From Chrysomallon squamiferum (taxonomy: Eukaryota > Mollusca > Gastropoda > Neomphalida > Peltospiridae), in the NCBI GenBank assembly GCA_012295275.1, contig CM022672.1, positions 22,614,128 to 22,678,127 of the forward strand: DNA of 64,000 nucleotides, read 5' to 3'. This document shows, one piece after another, positions 36,161 to 55,434 of this stretch. Numbering within the stretch: the first letter of the stretch is position 1; every line of letters starts with the position of its first letter. A model generated the notes under the pieces. The model searched no databases, was not told the DNA's origin, and was given only the letters and a program-made list of their open reading frames with translations. Position numbers and translations under genes: made by a program.

Positions 36161-36436
36161 GCAAAAGCAGCATAACAACAACATTAATAACAAAAAAATA
36201 AGATAAATTACAGTGATCCAAAAAAAAAAAAAAATCGTTATAGGATATGACTATCTCACTGATACAAATACATAGTAAAAGTACCCAGTAAACAGTCACC
36301 AGCCTCATCTTGTCTACGATCATCATGTGCGTTCATTGAATGTGTAACATCACGAGGCAGAGTTTGCTTTGTCACTGTGAAAGGCCTTTCGTCTGTGTAA
36401 TTAAAAATAACTTTAAACCTTTGATATGTATTTATT

Positions 36437-36472
<36 letters not shown>

Positions 36473-37300
36473 TTACATTTAGACCTCCCATCAAGTTATT
36501 TTAGCTGTTTTCATGGCCGTAAATAGACGTTTTGAAATGAGGCAAAAACACTTCAGCGGAAAAGGCAAACCATTTCGGTCGAGGGGTCTGGGGGCTAAAT
36601 GACAACGTAACAGTGCATAAGGGCAAGAACCGGGCTAAGACTGATACGGGTGAAAAAGCTGCTGTGTGCCTCAAATCATCACGTGATCGATAAACCTGTT
36701 TGATGTCAGTTGTCTTTGAATCGCAACGATGTTGGTAGACTTCAAACGGTAACCGAAGATATGAAGTGGATATCGTTTCTATCGGAATAGAGATTTATAT
36801 TTTTTATTTTTAAAATAAAATCTTTGTTTTATATATATAATGAAATAAAATAAATATTGTCAATTTTAGTATGAGGCATTTGTCTCAGTGTAGTTGCGGA
36901 GATTATTTTGGGGAATCTATATGGTAAAACAAAAAATAAATTCAATACTGGTTTACGTTTGTAGTCTGACGTTATCGCATATATCGTATTTTATTTATTA
37001 TTATTTTATTTTTTCTGACATTACAAGGAACTAGAGCAAAATCTGTATGTCACGACATCAATTCAAAAATAAAACATGAAATAATAAACAGGCGCCCCAA
37101 AATATTTTTAAATTACACGCTTGTTTTTGTTATACTTCGATATATATTAAAAAAAAAAAAAAAAAAAAATTAAAATCAACTTCCCGTACAAAATCCAGTA
37201 TTACTGGGTAATACGAAGAATATATTTTGACGATTTCTTCTTAGCAACAGTATATGGTTTAATGATACGTAAATGAATAAGTACACACAAGAAAGCTAAT

Positions 37301-37587
37301 GTTAAAAATGTTTATTTTACAAATGAAACACGAGACAAAGTAACATGATTTGAATGAACACAAACAGAATATGGGGTGTGGGCTTACAACACTGGTGACA
37401 TGGATCTAACATGGTTCATACTGTATGCTGTGTTCTGCCCAACATACAAGGAAGCTGAAGAAAGATGGAGTCCAATGAAAAGTATTTAAATTTTGTGCAA
37501 CACTTTTTGATTTTATTTTTAAATCATAACTTCATTTTTCTTACAAGTCATGACAGCCTATGGAATTAAGAAAAAGGACCATGTCTC

Positions 37588-37622
<35 letters not shown>

Positions 37623-38516
37623 GAAATATTGTGGAAACAAAATTGATTATATGTCCACATTTTACTTCAGCAGGTGTCTGTGTGAGATATGCATTTAAGA
37701 AATTGACTTTGATTAAAAAAAACTCATTTTTTTTTTTAAATTTTGGAAAATGCTGCAAACAACAGGCTGCACAAAAAGTAATGAAAAAAGAAAGTGCATA
37801 TCATTGATAATTTCAACGAATACTTACAGCTATTGCATGTTTTTATTTTATTTTTGTATAATGACTATAAAGTTATAAACACAATGACAAAAAGATGCAG
37901 TAAAACAGTCAGAATTCCTTTAGAATCAAATAAGTAGTAATATGTTTTTTCTAGTTTTTTAAAAATAATATCTTGTAAGATAAAAACTAGAGATATGAAC
38001 CTACAAAACAGATTTATAAATATATATTTAAAAAAAAAAAAAGATTTAAAATAAAAAATATAAATTATGAGTATATTTCAAAAATACAGATTGAAGATCA
38101 CCTACAGAATTTTTCAACATACATGAATATATTTTAATAAAGTACAGTCAAAACATTAAAAAAATATAGCAATTCAGTCTGTAGAGAAAGAATAAAAAAT
38201 AAACACTTATGAAAGTGTTACTTAATTCCTAACTTCTAGAAAGAATCAGTCAATTCATAATTTTAAAAATTAACATCTTAAAGACATATAAATTACAGAA
38301 CTACTTAGTAAAAAAAGAAAACTGTGTAAAAAAAAATATTGCTTTCAAAAATATACTGAAACATTGATAGAAAGTATTGCTAATATCTAAGTGCTGCTGT
38401 CTGTATGTTGCTGCTGCCGATGATGATGATGGACATTTGTGGATTCTGGTCAAATCAGTATACCATGTCAAGATGTGTGCCTCCTGCCATATTGCTTGTG
38501 GAGATTAATAAATAAA
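37301..38516 (-). other. Probable 3' UTR of the basic-protein gene
   Basis: Unique AT-rich sequence following the stop codon, with a minus-strand AATAAA (plus-strand TTTATT at about 37310) near its far end. Includes poly(A)/(T) runs near 37590-37620. The UTR extent is inferred from the signal only. Confidence 0.35.
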
Positions 38517-40007
38517 TTACTTCTTTGCAGTCTTCTTGGCTTTCCTTCCTGTTTTCTTTTTAACACCACCTACAAAAAACAGCCAGAATGTTGCTTTATA
38601 TATATCTATATATGCATATTTTTGTTTTTTAAGTTGAAAAGACAGCCAAATATTATATTAAAAACTGCTTATCACAATTTTTGCCAGTTTCGGCAGAAGG
38701 CTGGAAAATGGAGTTTTATAAATTGCTTGTTTCATGTCATCTGTTTGCAATTCCCTGTGTCCATTTTAGGTACTAAAGCTGTATTTGTAAATAAAGTTTA
38801 TAATCTGCAGTTCAGCATAAACTTTTTAACCATGTCTGATCATGGGACATTTTCATTCTGCATCCTTTCACACCAACTTTTCGGTGCAAGTCAATTTTGT
38901 TAAAAGTCAGTTTTGTAACATGTGAATTAAATGACAATCACCAATTCATCGCTTGACCAATTACAATATTTGTTTCAGAATACAATGTTCTATAAAAAAA
39001 AAAATAATATAGATCTAAATATTGCAGTGATTTGAATACATAATAGCAGAAGGGGGAGAAAATCATGGAGTACTGGTCATAACAGTCACAGCATATTAAA
39101 CTATCAGTAAATTGATTCCTGTAAGAGTAACTTCTTATTAAATATATCATGTATAAATGCTAACATTCATTGTTACTTAACAAGCTTGTGACAAAATGTT
39201 TAGTCATAAAATGGACTTCTAACATAGAATCATTTGGTAACAAGATGTCTATTGCAGAATGTTCTACAGAAGAAGGGATATATTTGCATTCAGCCTGTCC
39301 ATCAAAGAGAATAAGCAAAAATGGTGGATTTATGTTCAGAGTAAAGGGAAATGAGAAAGATGCAACTATAGAGTAATCAAATTTTGATTTGTTGTTAGAC
39401 ACTGCATCTAAAGCAAATCATACTGTTGGGACCACCTTTGAATTCAGAAGCTGTCAGTGGTCCTTAACATACTGATAAAAAAGAATATATCATCTGAATA
39501 TTCTTTTATTATCAGTTTAAAATGTTTTCAGAAGGGTTGTGATAAAATTATAATAAAGTCTTACTATAAAATATAATCCAGCTATTAGCCACATCATTCA
39601 ATAGTGGAATAAACAGAAATCTTAGAACAATATCTACATAATGTGAAAACATAGTGAATAGTTTGCATCGTATTAATAAAAATAAAAATAAAAAAAAAAA
39701 AATGATGAACACCAATGATGTTAAAGAGTGGCATTATTAATTAATTAACATTTTTTTGATTTTAATAAAAATACCAGCAACTAGATAAAACATTTGTTGC
39801 ATGGAAACCAGCACAAAGTACCTACCCTTCTTTGGTCCCTTTTTTGCTACCTTTTTGGTTGTTTTTGCCTTTGCTGAAAAGATAAATTTAAAATATGTGA
39901 AAAAAACCCTGAATCTCTAGCAGTACAATTCATCTTAAACTGCCAGTTAACAATTTCCTTTAAAGATAATTTGCTTCAGTTGAAACTTTCCAGACTTTGA
40001 AATACAT

Positions 40008-40041
<34 letters not shown>

Positions 40042-41995
40042 TAACAAGTAAAATAAATTAACATGACAGATTAAAATAACTCTTTGAGTGTTGTTCTCCT
40101 CTTTAATTCCATATTACTTTCATCATCACAATAACGACAACAATATGAATATCAATAATGATAATAATAACAACAACAAAATCACATAACCACCACACCA
40201 GTTTTAGAACAGTTATTCATTCATTAATTTAACTATTTATTAATTATTATATTATTATTATTATTATTATTAATTTTTAATTTTTTAAAAACGTTATCAT
40301 TAGATAAAAAAAATCTGGCCTCAGAATTAAGACCAACCAGCTATTGTGGATTATGACCTATTACATCTGTCACAGTGACTGTGTCAGAGTACTGATGAGT
40401 TTCTGTTACAGATATTCTGAATAGCAATGTTCTGATTAGCTGCTCTGTTCTGCTCTGCTACACAGTCACTGTCATTGTATACAGAAACATCACTGTTATG
40501 TTCATTATATAGAAATGTAAAGCAACACATTTAAAACAAACATTTAAGTACTGTGAACCAACAGTCACTGTTTTCTACATAGTTAAGAATAAAACTTTAA
40601 AAAAAAAAAAAAAATGCAACCTTTGTTAATTTCAGCATGAACACTTTTGCCTTTGTATTATTTTTAAACAAAAGATCACTGCCTCAATGATTCTGTTATT
40701 ATTTAGTTTAATGATGTACATTGACTATGACTCAGTAATCAAGAGTACTCAGTTCTTCTCAGTCCACCTGCTAAGTCATATCCTGTTCCAAACAATGCTC
40801 CATGACTGTATTTTTTTTTTTTTCAAATGTTTATTCCTGTTGGTGTTAATGATAAGGTGCGTGTATAAAGGATGCCTTGCTGTCAATTGAAAAAGAAGTC
40901 TACTGTGTGACAGCAGGTTTATTCACTCATTATCTGAATGATTCTGAATAATGTTTATGATAGCAAATAACCAGAGATTGGAAATATTCTGTATCATTAA
41001 ATAAAGTATTTCTTATTACCTCAGCTAATAAGCAGATGGGTATTTCACTATACAACAATACTTTATTATTAACAAAGGTTGTTTGCATACTGAAGAATAT
41101 GTAAAAGGAAGCCCATTTCTACCATTCTGCTGCCAGAAAGTATCTGTTATATTTATATTCACATTATTTTTTCTAAAAACCTGTTAAATGGTATTGCCTG
41201 GTGTCAGAAATAATCTGGGCAGCAATAAGGAATGATTCAACAGGAACGGCCTACAGCCAGATGCCTGTTACATCATTTAGACTAAGAAGTGTTAACTGTT
41301 CATGTGGTCATCACTAATTCATGAGGGCTGCTTAATCCTTCACATAACAAGTATTAATAAAAATATTACTGAAATGTCTTTATATTCGTATATTCCAGAA
41401 ATATAAAGACATTTCTGGGATACACGAATTGGCATTTATGTAATTTGAACATCTGTAACAAATAAAAACGATCAGGAATATTAAGGTTAATTTCTGTCAT
41501 TATTTTGAACACCAACCAACATATTTATAAATAAAACTACTAATACTACTTCTACTAAACAGAAAATTAAACAATGTTAATGACAGTCTTATGTCACAAA
41601 AATTCATCATTAATCTCATATATTCTGAAAAATACTTTTTGTGTTCATCTTTAACTGTCAGCATCTTTATGACAGTAAATTTTTTAATGTCCATAATTTA
41701 AAAATGCCCGCAACTGTATATTTCCATCGAAAAATAATGATTTGAAAACTGTTTGTATATGTGTGTGCGTGTGTTTTAACTCTTCATATCGTGTTCTAAA
41801 CAATGCTCCATGACAATTTTTTTTTTTTTTTTGGTGTTAATGGTAAGGTGCACATAAAAGATCCCTTGCTGTCAACTGAAAAAGAATAGTCTGCTGTGTA
41901 AAACTAAATTTTATTTTACCTGCTTTTGCAGCACCTGAATCTCCTGGAGCTGCTGGAGCTGCTGCAGCTTTTTTACCTCCTTTCTTAGCCACCAT
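38517..41995 (-). CDS. 58-residue Lys/Ala-rich basic protein, function unknown
   Basis: Three coding exons on the minus strand, 41995-41920, 39873-39826 and 38569-38517, join in phase with GT donors and AG acceptors. The product starts MVAKKGGKKAAAAPAAP, passes through a short GDSG turn and continues as lysine-rich KAKTTKKVAKKGPKK and GVKKKTGRKAKKTAKK to the stop. There is no globular domain; composition resembles the tail of linker histone H1 or small sperm/chromatin basic proteins, so nucleic-acid binding is likely by inference only. An untranslated exon at about 43420-43376 with donor AAAGG|GTGAGTA and the acceptor at 42005 complete the 5' end. A strong TATA/CCAAT promoter precedes it. The 3' UTR probably runs to an AATAAA near 37310. 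I do not recognise an orthologue. Confidence 0.7.
40755..40912 (+). repeat. Dispersed repeat (SINE-like), copy 1
   Basis: Shares 'CAAACAATGCTCCATGAC', a poly(T), 'GGTGTTAATG(A/G)TAAGGTGC', 'CCTTGCTGTCAA' and 'TGAAAAAGAA' with the copy at 41783-41912. Wording such as AAAGATCCCTTGCTG is typical of mollusc SINE bodies, by recollection. Lies in an intron of the basic-protein gene. Confidence 0.55.
41783..41912 (+). repeat. Dispersed repeat (SINE-like), copy 2
   Basis: Second copy of the 40755-40912 repeat, ending only about 8 bp from the donor of the start-codon exon of the basic-protein gene. Confidence 0.55.
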
Positions 41996-42171
41996 CTTTA
42001 CAGACTGCAGAGACAAAAAATAAATAATAATAATACACACACACACGCACAAAGGCATATAAATAATAATCTAAAATACAAGGTTATTAACTATAATGTA
42101 GTGTGTATATTTTAGGCACCAAGTGTACAGAATGTAGAGACAAAAAAAAAGTATATATGTGTGTGTGTGTG

Positions 42172-42209
<38 letters not shown>

Positions 42210-42546
42210 AAGGATTATAATAATCTCAAATACAAGTTTATTAACTAATAAAGTAGTATGTGTAAGTGTGTATGTTAGCCACAGGCTGCTTAGATAAAAT
42301 ATATACACAGGATTATAATATCTCAAATACAAGTTTATTAACTAATATGTATCTGTGTGTAATTTTAGCCAACTTCTTTAGTGACTGCATAGACCAAAAA
42401 AACCCCAAGAATTATAAAAATCTAAAATACAAATTTATTATATTCTTAAGTTGTGTGTGGATATGAAAGTTATTAGCTACATCTTTACAGAATGCAAAGA
42501 CAAAAAAGATTAATATAGAATTGTAAATCTGAAATACAGGTTCATT

Positions 42547-42584
<38 letters not shown>

Positions 42585-42740
42585 ATATTAGCTACCATCT
42601 TTACACATTTTTCATGTAGGTATGAAGCTCTTAATTAATGTACATATATGTGTGTGATTCTGTGACTGTGTGTATGTGTGTTTAATATTAACTACAATCA
42701 CTGCTGACTGCAGAGAAAAATATATACATAATATGATAAT
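41980..42740 (-). repeat. Degenerate minisatellite containing a start-codon exon
   Basis: Six or seven units of about 100-160 bp, each carrying on the minus strand a version of 'TTTTTTGTCTCTGCAG' followed by 'TCTGTAAAGATGGTGGCTAA' and, between them, 'AATACAAGTTTATTAACTA' plus a GT/CA microsatellite. Unit starts are near 41990, 42113, 42275, 42370, 42475, 42590 and 42690. Only the first keeps both the splice acceptor CAG and the ATG used by the basic-protein gene. Confidence 0.8.
42551..42583. repeat. (GT)n microsatellite
   Basis: Uninterrupted GT run within one minisatellite unit; similar CA/GT runs lie at 42155-42210. Confidence 0.9.
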
Positions 42741-43375
42741 TATATTTTGCCGTTTCTCATTTAATTAATGTTATTACTTACTAATATGTTGTTGTTGTTA
42801 TTATTATTATTATTATTAAAACAATTTTTTAACAGTGAACTTATACTAATTTAAATAATCAGTAATTACTGTCCATACGGTGAATCACAATTCGGTACTT
42901 CAGTTTCGAACAGACGAAATAACCAGACGTAACTCGCAACAGCTGACTAATATTTTGACATTTCTGATTTCGCGCCTCTCTTCATTTCGTTATCCGAAAT
43001 GACAAAATGACTATGAAAGGTTTACTCCAAATGCGGATTTCTATTAACAATTATTTTGTTTCTTATGTTTATGACATCTATGTTTTCTCATATACTTCTG
43101 TTTTGCGAGAAAGGAAAATGGCGGTTGTTATTACTGCGCGATTATACTGAAACTGTGCTTGCAAAACTCGATAATAAAAATGTACGTATAAAAAATAGTG
43201 ACGCTAACTGCGCCTGTTGTAAACAGCTCGGATTCGATGCTGCATGCACATGTGACTACATTTCCAATTATTTCCCCCTTTCTTCTTCTGCTTCTTCTTT
43301 TTTTAATTTTTTTCATTATTATCATTATTTTTTATTTATTATTATTATTATTTTTATGACATGTATCGTACTCAC

Positions 43376-43420
43376 CCTTTGTTACGTTCCGTTCTACAAG
43401 CGTTCCAAGCCCTGAGTTGT
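43376..43420 (-). other. Probable untranslated first exon of the basic-protein gene
   Basis: On the minus strand a GC-rich stretch (GCGCGCACAACTCAGGGC...GGAACGTAACAAAGG) ends at a consensus donor GTGAGTA. The 5' limit is set about 30 bp past the TATA-like TTATATAC at 43445-43452. No ATG-led frame enters the next exon from here. Confidence 0.55.
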
Positions 43421-43439
43421 GCGCGCAACACAAACCGAC

Positions 43440-43605
43440 GCTATGTATATAACACAACAGTAAACAGATTTCCCTTCCGCTGTTGGGGAATCCACCGTTT
43501 CGATTGGCTATATTTTTACACCCGGCGATACCCATTGGACAGACAAGTAAATAGGTCAAGAGAAGCGGTAAAGGACCAACCGTTAGCCTGTTTTCATTGG
43601 TCTTG
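43440..43605 (-). promoter_or_regulatory. TATA plus triple CCAAT promoter
   Basis: On the minus strand CCAAT boxes occur at 43600-43596, 43538-43534 and 43507-43503, followed by TTATATAC at 43452-43445. Box starts are 62 and 31 bp apart, i.e. in steps of 31 bp, a spacing typical of NF-Y-driven promoters. Confidence 0.6.
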
Positions 43606-43699
43606 TCTGTTCGTATCTGGTTATCGAACGCAGGTCACCAAGGGAGCGAACTGCTTTTACGTGTGTTTCTAGTATGCCCGTTGTTTCGTACAAAAACGT

Positions 43700-51120
<7,421 letters not shown>

Positions 51121-52117
51121 AGAATGTTCTCCTACTGATAAACTAAATTAGTCTTAAAACACAGTGTAATATTTTTCTGTGAAGCATAATAATCTGATTA
51201 CTACTTTGTTTTAATTAGGGGCCTTTTAAATGACCTCTGACAACTTTGTCATGGAGCATGAGCTGGAATGGGAAAACGCTCTTTAATCAGTCATACCTGA
51301 GACCAGTATTCTTCAACTAATCACAACACAGAATACTACTTTTCAATGAATCACTTCTCAAAAAAGAACTATTCAACAAAAAAAAAAACAACTATTCAAC
51401 CAATCACTTCTGAGAACAGCACTTTTCAGCTGATTATATCCCAGGCCAGGATGATAGGAACAAAACTATAACCCAGGTATGCTTTCAGTCACTAAAAATT
51501 AGACAGTTGAGGATTAAATATTAGCTTTAAAATATCCAATGTACTAAATAAACAAAGAGAAAAAGTTTTATTGTGTAAAATAAAATTTCTGTATCAATGC
51601 TGAGGAATAAAACTAATTAACACTTCAAACTCCAAGACAAATTTTGTAAAATTACTACAAAACTACCACGTTATTTATTAATTCTTAGATTTCTTTATGG
51701 TGCCTAACTGTCACATTAGTTTTATTATTAATTCTTGCTTTTTTTAGATTTCTTTACAATGTCTCACTGTCATTTCTTTGATACCTTTATTACAAATGTA
51801 TATGAAGGATGAATAAACAAAATAAATAAGTAAATAAAACATACTCATATATATATTGTATTATCAGAAACCTTTATTTATAAACTCATCATACATTGAT
51901 AATTTAAAAGCATTAAATACATAGTTATATTTAGTTTATAGATGTTCTGCATACAAATGAAAGATAATTAAGACAATGTTAGTGAAAATACAAATAAGAT
52001 AAAAAAACCAACTAAAAACAATAAATAAAATTATAATAAACAAACACTATTAGTAAAAATTTATTATATTTCAAACATATTTACATATATAAAGATACAT
52101 TTAATTTGTATCATAAC

Positions 52118-52151
<34 letters not shown>

Positions 52152-53316
52152 TAAAATAAATAAAATAAGAAAAATGAAGGAAATTATTTTTACTCAGTAT
52201 TTCTTTATCATTACAAAAATCAATATATTTCCTTTAAATTATGAATTATAATGTTAATAACCAAAGCTAATACTAACCACTTCCAAAGAAAATGTGTCCT
52301 ATTTGATATTAAGATTAAACACTAACACGGCACATTAATGATATGATTATATATATATATATATATGAGATAAAGTGAGAGAAATACCAAGTATAATATT
52401 TTCAATGAATTAGCAAAATAAACAAAGGAATCCTTGTCTGAGAAAACAGCTAAGAATAACAGTTCACAGATGATTTGCATACGAATGAAAGATGCTTAAG
52501 ATAATGATAGTGAAAATACAAATGAGATTAAACAATCAAAAAACAAATAAGATTACAATAAACAAACACTAATACCACAAATCTATCACAATAGATTTCA
52601 AACATATTTACATATTTAAAAAGGCATTTATTGTTATTATTATTTAAAATAAATAATATAAAATAAATGAAGGAAATTATGTATAATATTTACTCAATAT
52701 TTCTTTACCATTACAAACATCAATTTACTTCCTTTAAATTTTTTAGATTAAAATGTTAATAACCAAAGACTAAATTGACCACTCCCCAAAAAAGTGCATC
52801 CTGTTTGATATTTATTTATTTAAATACTAACAGGCTACATTAGGGATATATATGTATATATATATAAAAAGTGAGAGAAATGCCAAGTATAATATTTTCA
52901 ATGAATTAGCAAAATTAACAAATCAATCCTTCTCTGAGATAACTAAAAATAACAACTGAAATGATTTGATGACTAATAAACAATCCCACTGCATTACCTG
53001 ATTAACAACAACATATTTACATTGAATATTACAAATTAATGGCTAATATATTTTTCTAAATGAAGGTATCCTTTGTTCTGGAATATTAATTTTTAAAATG
53101 TCATCAGAATTAAATAAATGTGTCATTCCTTTGATGTTGTTTTTCTTCAACAATCAATCTAAATTAAATTGAGATATATAGTTTCTAACTTGACTTGAAA
53201 ATTTATCACGTGTTACATATTAATTTTTAGGATCACAGCATTTAGAATGCTACAATTTAAATTATATCTTATTTACTCAGTACTCTTACTAATTATATTT
53301 GTATTGTCATTTTTCA
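51121..53316. repeat. Left arm of a large inverted repeat
   Basis: Reverse complement of 61797-64000. Matching landmarks: 51240-51290 (CTGACAACTTTGTCATGGAG..AAAACGCTCTTTAA) with 63835-63890, 52440-52460 with 62690-62710, and 53195-53310 (ATTTATCACGTGTTACATAT..GAGTACTCTTACTAATTATA) with 61800-61915. The homology stops near 53316/61797. The left end is not determined because the partner runs off the window. Non-coding. Confidence 0.9.
51940..52930. repeat. About 530-bp tandem duplication inside the left arm
   Basis: 'GCATAC(A/G)AATGAAAGAT' to 'TTTCAATGAATTAGCAAAAT' occurs twice (from about 51950 and about 52480). The right arm shows the same two units, so this duplication is older than the inversion event. 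Confidence 0.8.
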
Positions 53317-54270
53317 GTTTAAGAAACATCCGTAACTGTGAAACAAAACCTTTCAGAATTGAACAGGTGTCCATTAAAAGTATCTTTTCTTCTCTCCTAC
53401 AAAACTTTTAGGATGTCGTCCTTTAGTTTTTTTTCTTCCTGGTAAGATGCACTTTCATGGACAGAAGCCATATCAGGAACAGCTCATCCTCCTGAAACTG
53501 TCATCTGAAAACGAAAATCAAATTATAAATGGTTATTGATTTTGTTTATCTAATTCTTCTATTTCACATATATACCAAACATTTATTTTTTTTTTCTTTC
53601 TTTTATACATTTACTTTTATATATCTTACAGGAAATATTTAAAATTCCTGATAATTTAGAGAATATGTATAAATTCTGATTTCAAATGCTGAAAGTAGAT
53701 CATTCTCTGACAGCAATCGTTGGAGAATGTCCTGAGGGAGGTTAGATGATAAAAAGCCAGTCCAAGCATCAGTGCTGCACATGCAGAACACTTAATTTCT
53801 CTGTTTTCAACATTCTCGAACTGACAAAATGTGTTACCATCTAACCATCAAATAAGAATGTCCTTAATGTCACTGTTTGCTCTTTCTTTAGGATGCCTAG
53901 TTTTTCCATGCACCATCACGAATTTTGGCCGTATAACTTTCAGTTCACTGATTTCACATATTATTTGAAAATTTCAGGAATTATACATATTCTATAACAT
54001 ATATAAAGTAAATAAATAAAGAACAAAATTCAACAACAATTAAAGCATTACTAGAATTTAATTACTAAATATTAAATATTTTAAATTAGCATTTTATATA
54101 AGTTAATCCTTTCTTTTCTTTTTCTTTTTTCTTTTTAAAAACATGGAACTTTTTCATATCATTAATCATCCTTAGCATCGTCTTTGTATCAGAAATTAGA
54201 TTTTACTAGCTAAGAGATAATGTCACGTGACACTAATCTAATACTAACAGGGTCCTACGTGCCAGCCAGC
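53317..54270. other. Spacer between inverted-repeat arm and BIR gene
   Basis: No gene called. A minus-strand TTTTCAG acceptor at about 53509 is followed by stops in all frames within 35 nt, so at most a 3' UTR or very short terminal exon. 53690-53960 is unique sequence without a recognisable frame. Confidence 0.4.
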
Positions 54271-55221
54271 TCAGTTTTCTTCAAATTCCAAAACTGCTTC
54301 GAAAAGTGAAACTACATCTGGAAAATCAGAACCAACTTTTCTTTTCCGATCATCAATAGCCTTTTCAATGAGTTCAATACAGTATCCCATTTCCAAAACT
54401 GCCTGGATCGCTGTGCTATGGGGGTAATTACTGCTCGAGCTGTCGGAGGTTGTTGTTGCTTGAGCCACAACGCTGTTCACAGGTTTTACAAAACAACTGG
54501 TGTCGAATTTATCACAACTCTTTTCAACAACATTCGTTTTATTTTTCGAGTCCATGTTCGATTTCTCAACTTCAACAATTTTCCTTATTTCATCAATGTC
54601 CAGTTTGTCAGCAAATTCACAGTTCGTAGCCCATTCTTTGTGAACAACTGGCGGAAAATCATCATCGTCCCAATCGCGCAAAGTTAGTCCACAGTGAAAA
54701 CATCTTGCGCGATCCGCCGATCCTATGCAGAAAAATCCAGAACGAGCCAAAATACTGGGCTTCTGCAAGGGCGATAAGAGCGGCCATCCAATGAAGCTTT
54801 CCAACCTTTTATCATAGCTCTCGTATTCCCTGTATTTTGGAGTACTACTAGAAGTAGAATCCGATTTATTATATTCTGAGTCTCCGGTTGTCGAAAATTT
54901 TGCTCTAATGAAACTACAACCAGATGTATGTTTTCTGTGTTCTTGCAAAGGGTCCTCGTTACCAGTCCAGTTGAACAACCTGATACCACAGGATTCGCAA
55001 ACAACCTTATCAGAGGTACCTGTGTACACAAATCCAGCCATTGCCAGTTGCAGAGGACTTTTCTTGCCTTTGTAATTTTTGAAAGTCAGTAATCTTTTAC
55101 TTAACATTTCAGCTTCTTGGAGACGATTCCCAGAATTACTGTTGTTGTTAAAAAGTACACTTGGGTCTGAATTCACTGCTACTGAATCAGTTTCAATATC
55201 AGATGTGATTAAAGAAGACAT
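54271..55221 (-). CDS. Inhibitor-of-apoptosis-like protein, BIR-BIR-UBA, no RING
   Basis: A 316-aa intronless frame. BIR1 spans about residues 42-106 with zinc ligands C75, C78, H95 and C102. BIR2 spans about 138-205 with C174, C177, H194 and C201; both keep CX2CX16HX6C exactly. BIR2 has the GLTLRDW..DDD..HKEW pattern of BIRs that bind N-terminal IAP-binding motifs (caspases or IAP antagonists), whereas BIR1 has HRKH where the groove Trp would be. Residues about 269-314 form a UBA domain (AIQAVLEMGY...FEAVLEF) for ubiquitin binding. Animal IAPs of this layout normally continue to a C-terminal RING E3 domain; here TGA follows LEFEEN directly. The paralog on the other strand has a splice donor at this point, so the gene may be a retrocopy or a truncated exon. 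The start ATG has AACAAAATGT context. Confidence 0.88.
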   Translation of the reverse strand: MSSLITSDIETDSVAVNSDPSVLFNNNSNSGNRLQEAEMLSKRLLTFKNYKGKKSPLQLAMAGFVYTGTSDKVVCESCGIRLFNWTGNEDPLQEHRKHTSGCSFIRAKFSTTGDSEYNKSDSTSSSTPKYREYESYDKRLESFIGWPLLSPLQKPSILARSGFFCIGSADRARCFHCGLTLRDWDDDDFPPVVHKEWATNCEFADKLDIDEIRKIVEVEKSNMDSKNKTNVVEKSCDKFDTSCFVKPVNSVVAQATTTSDSSSSNYPHSTAIQAVLEMGYCIELIEKAIDDRKRKVGSDFPDVVSLFEAVLEFEEN

Positions 55222-55434
55222 TTTGTTAATTTCGAGAAACTATTTTCTTCGTGTTGTTAGCGAGTGTTAATGGCGTCCGCTACACTTTTGCAGAATACAG
55301 ATAGTAAAGATCCGTAGATCCCATTCGTCAGAATTTCTTTCCGGTGATAAAAATAGACAGTGGGAATTCCGAATTATGTTACTATAAAAAGTATAATTAA
55401 ACCGACTGAACAAACACTGATATTATCAGGGTAA

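Larger units (their letters stand above)
34067..37300. other. Intergenic, microsatellites and a minisatellite, no gene seen
   Basis: AT-rich. It holds poly(T) at 34725-34755, the minisatellite at 35262-35620, poly(T) at 35885-35910, (TC)n at 36057-36120, (ATT)n at 36443-36475 and poly(A) at 37149-37168. The block 36525-36760 is of normal complexity but has no domain-bearing frame. Confidence 0.5.

Noticed and set aside
38439-38903. 154-aa plus-strand open frame
   Set aside because: Antisense to the last exon of the basic-protein gene, with Phe/Ile/Cys-rich composition typical of AT-rich noise; no domain.
53405-53509. Possible exon after an acceptor at about 53510 (minus strand)
   Set aside because: All three frames stop within 35 nt; at best a 3' UTR exon of the BIR gene.
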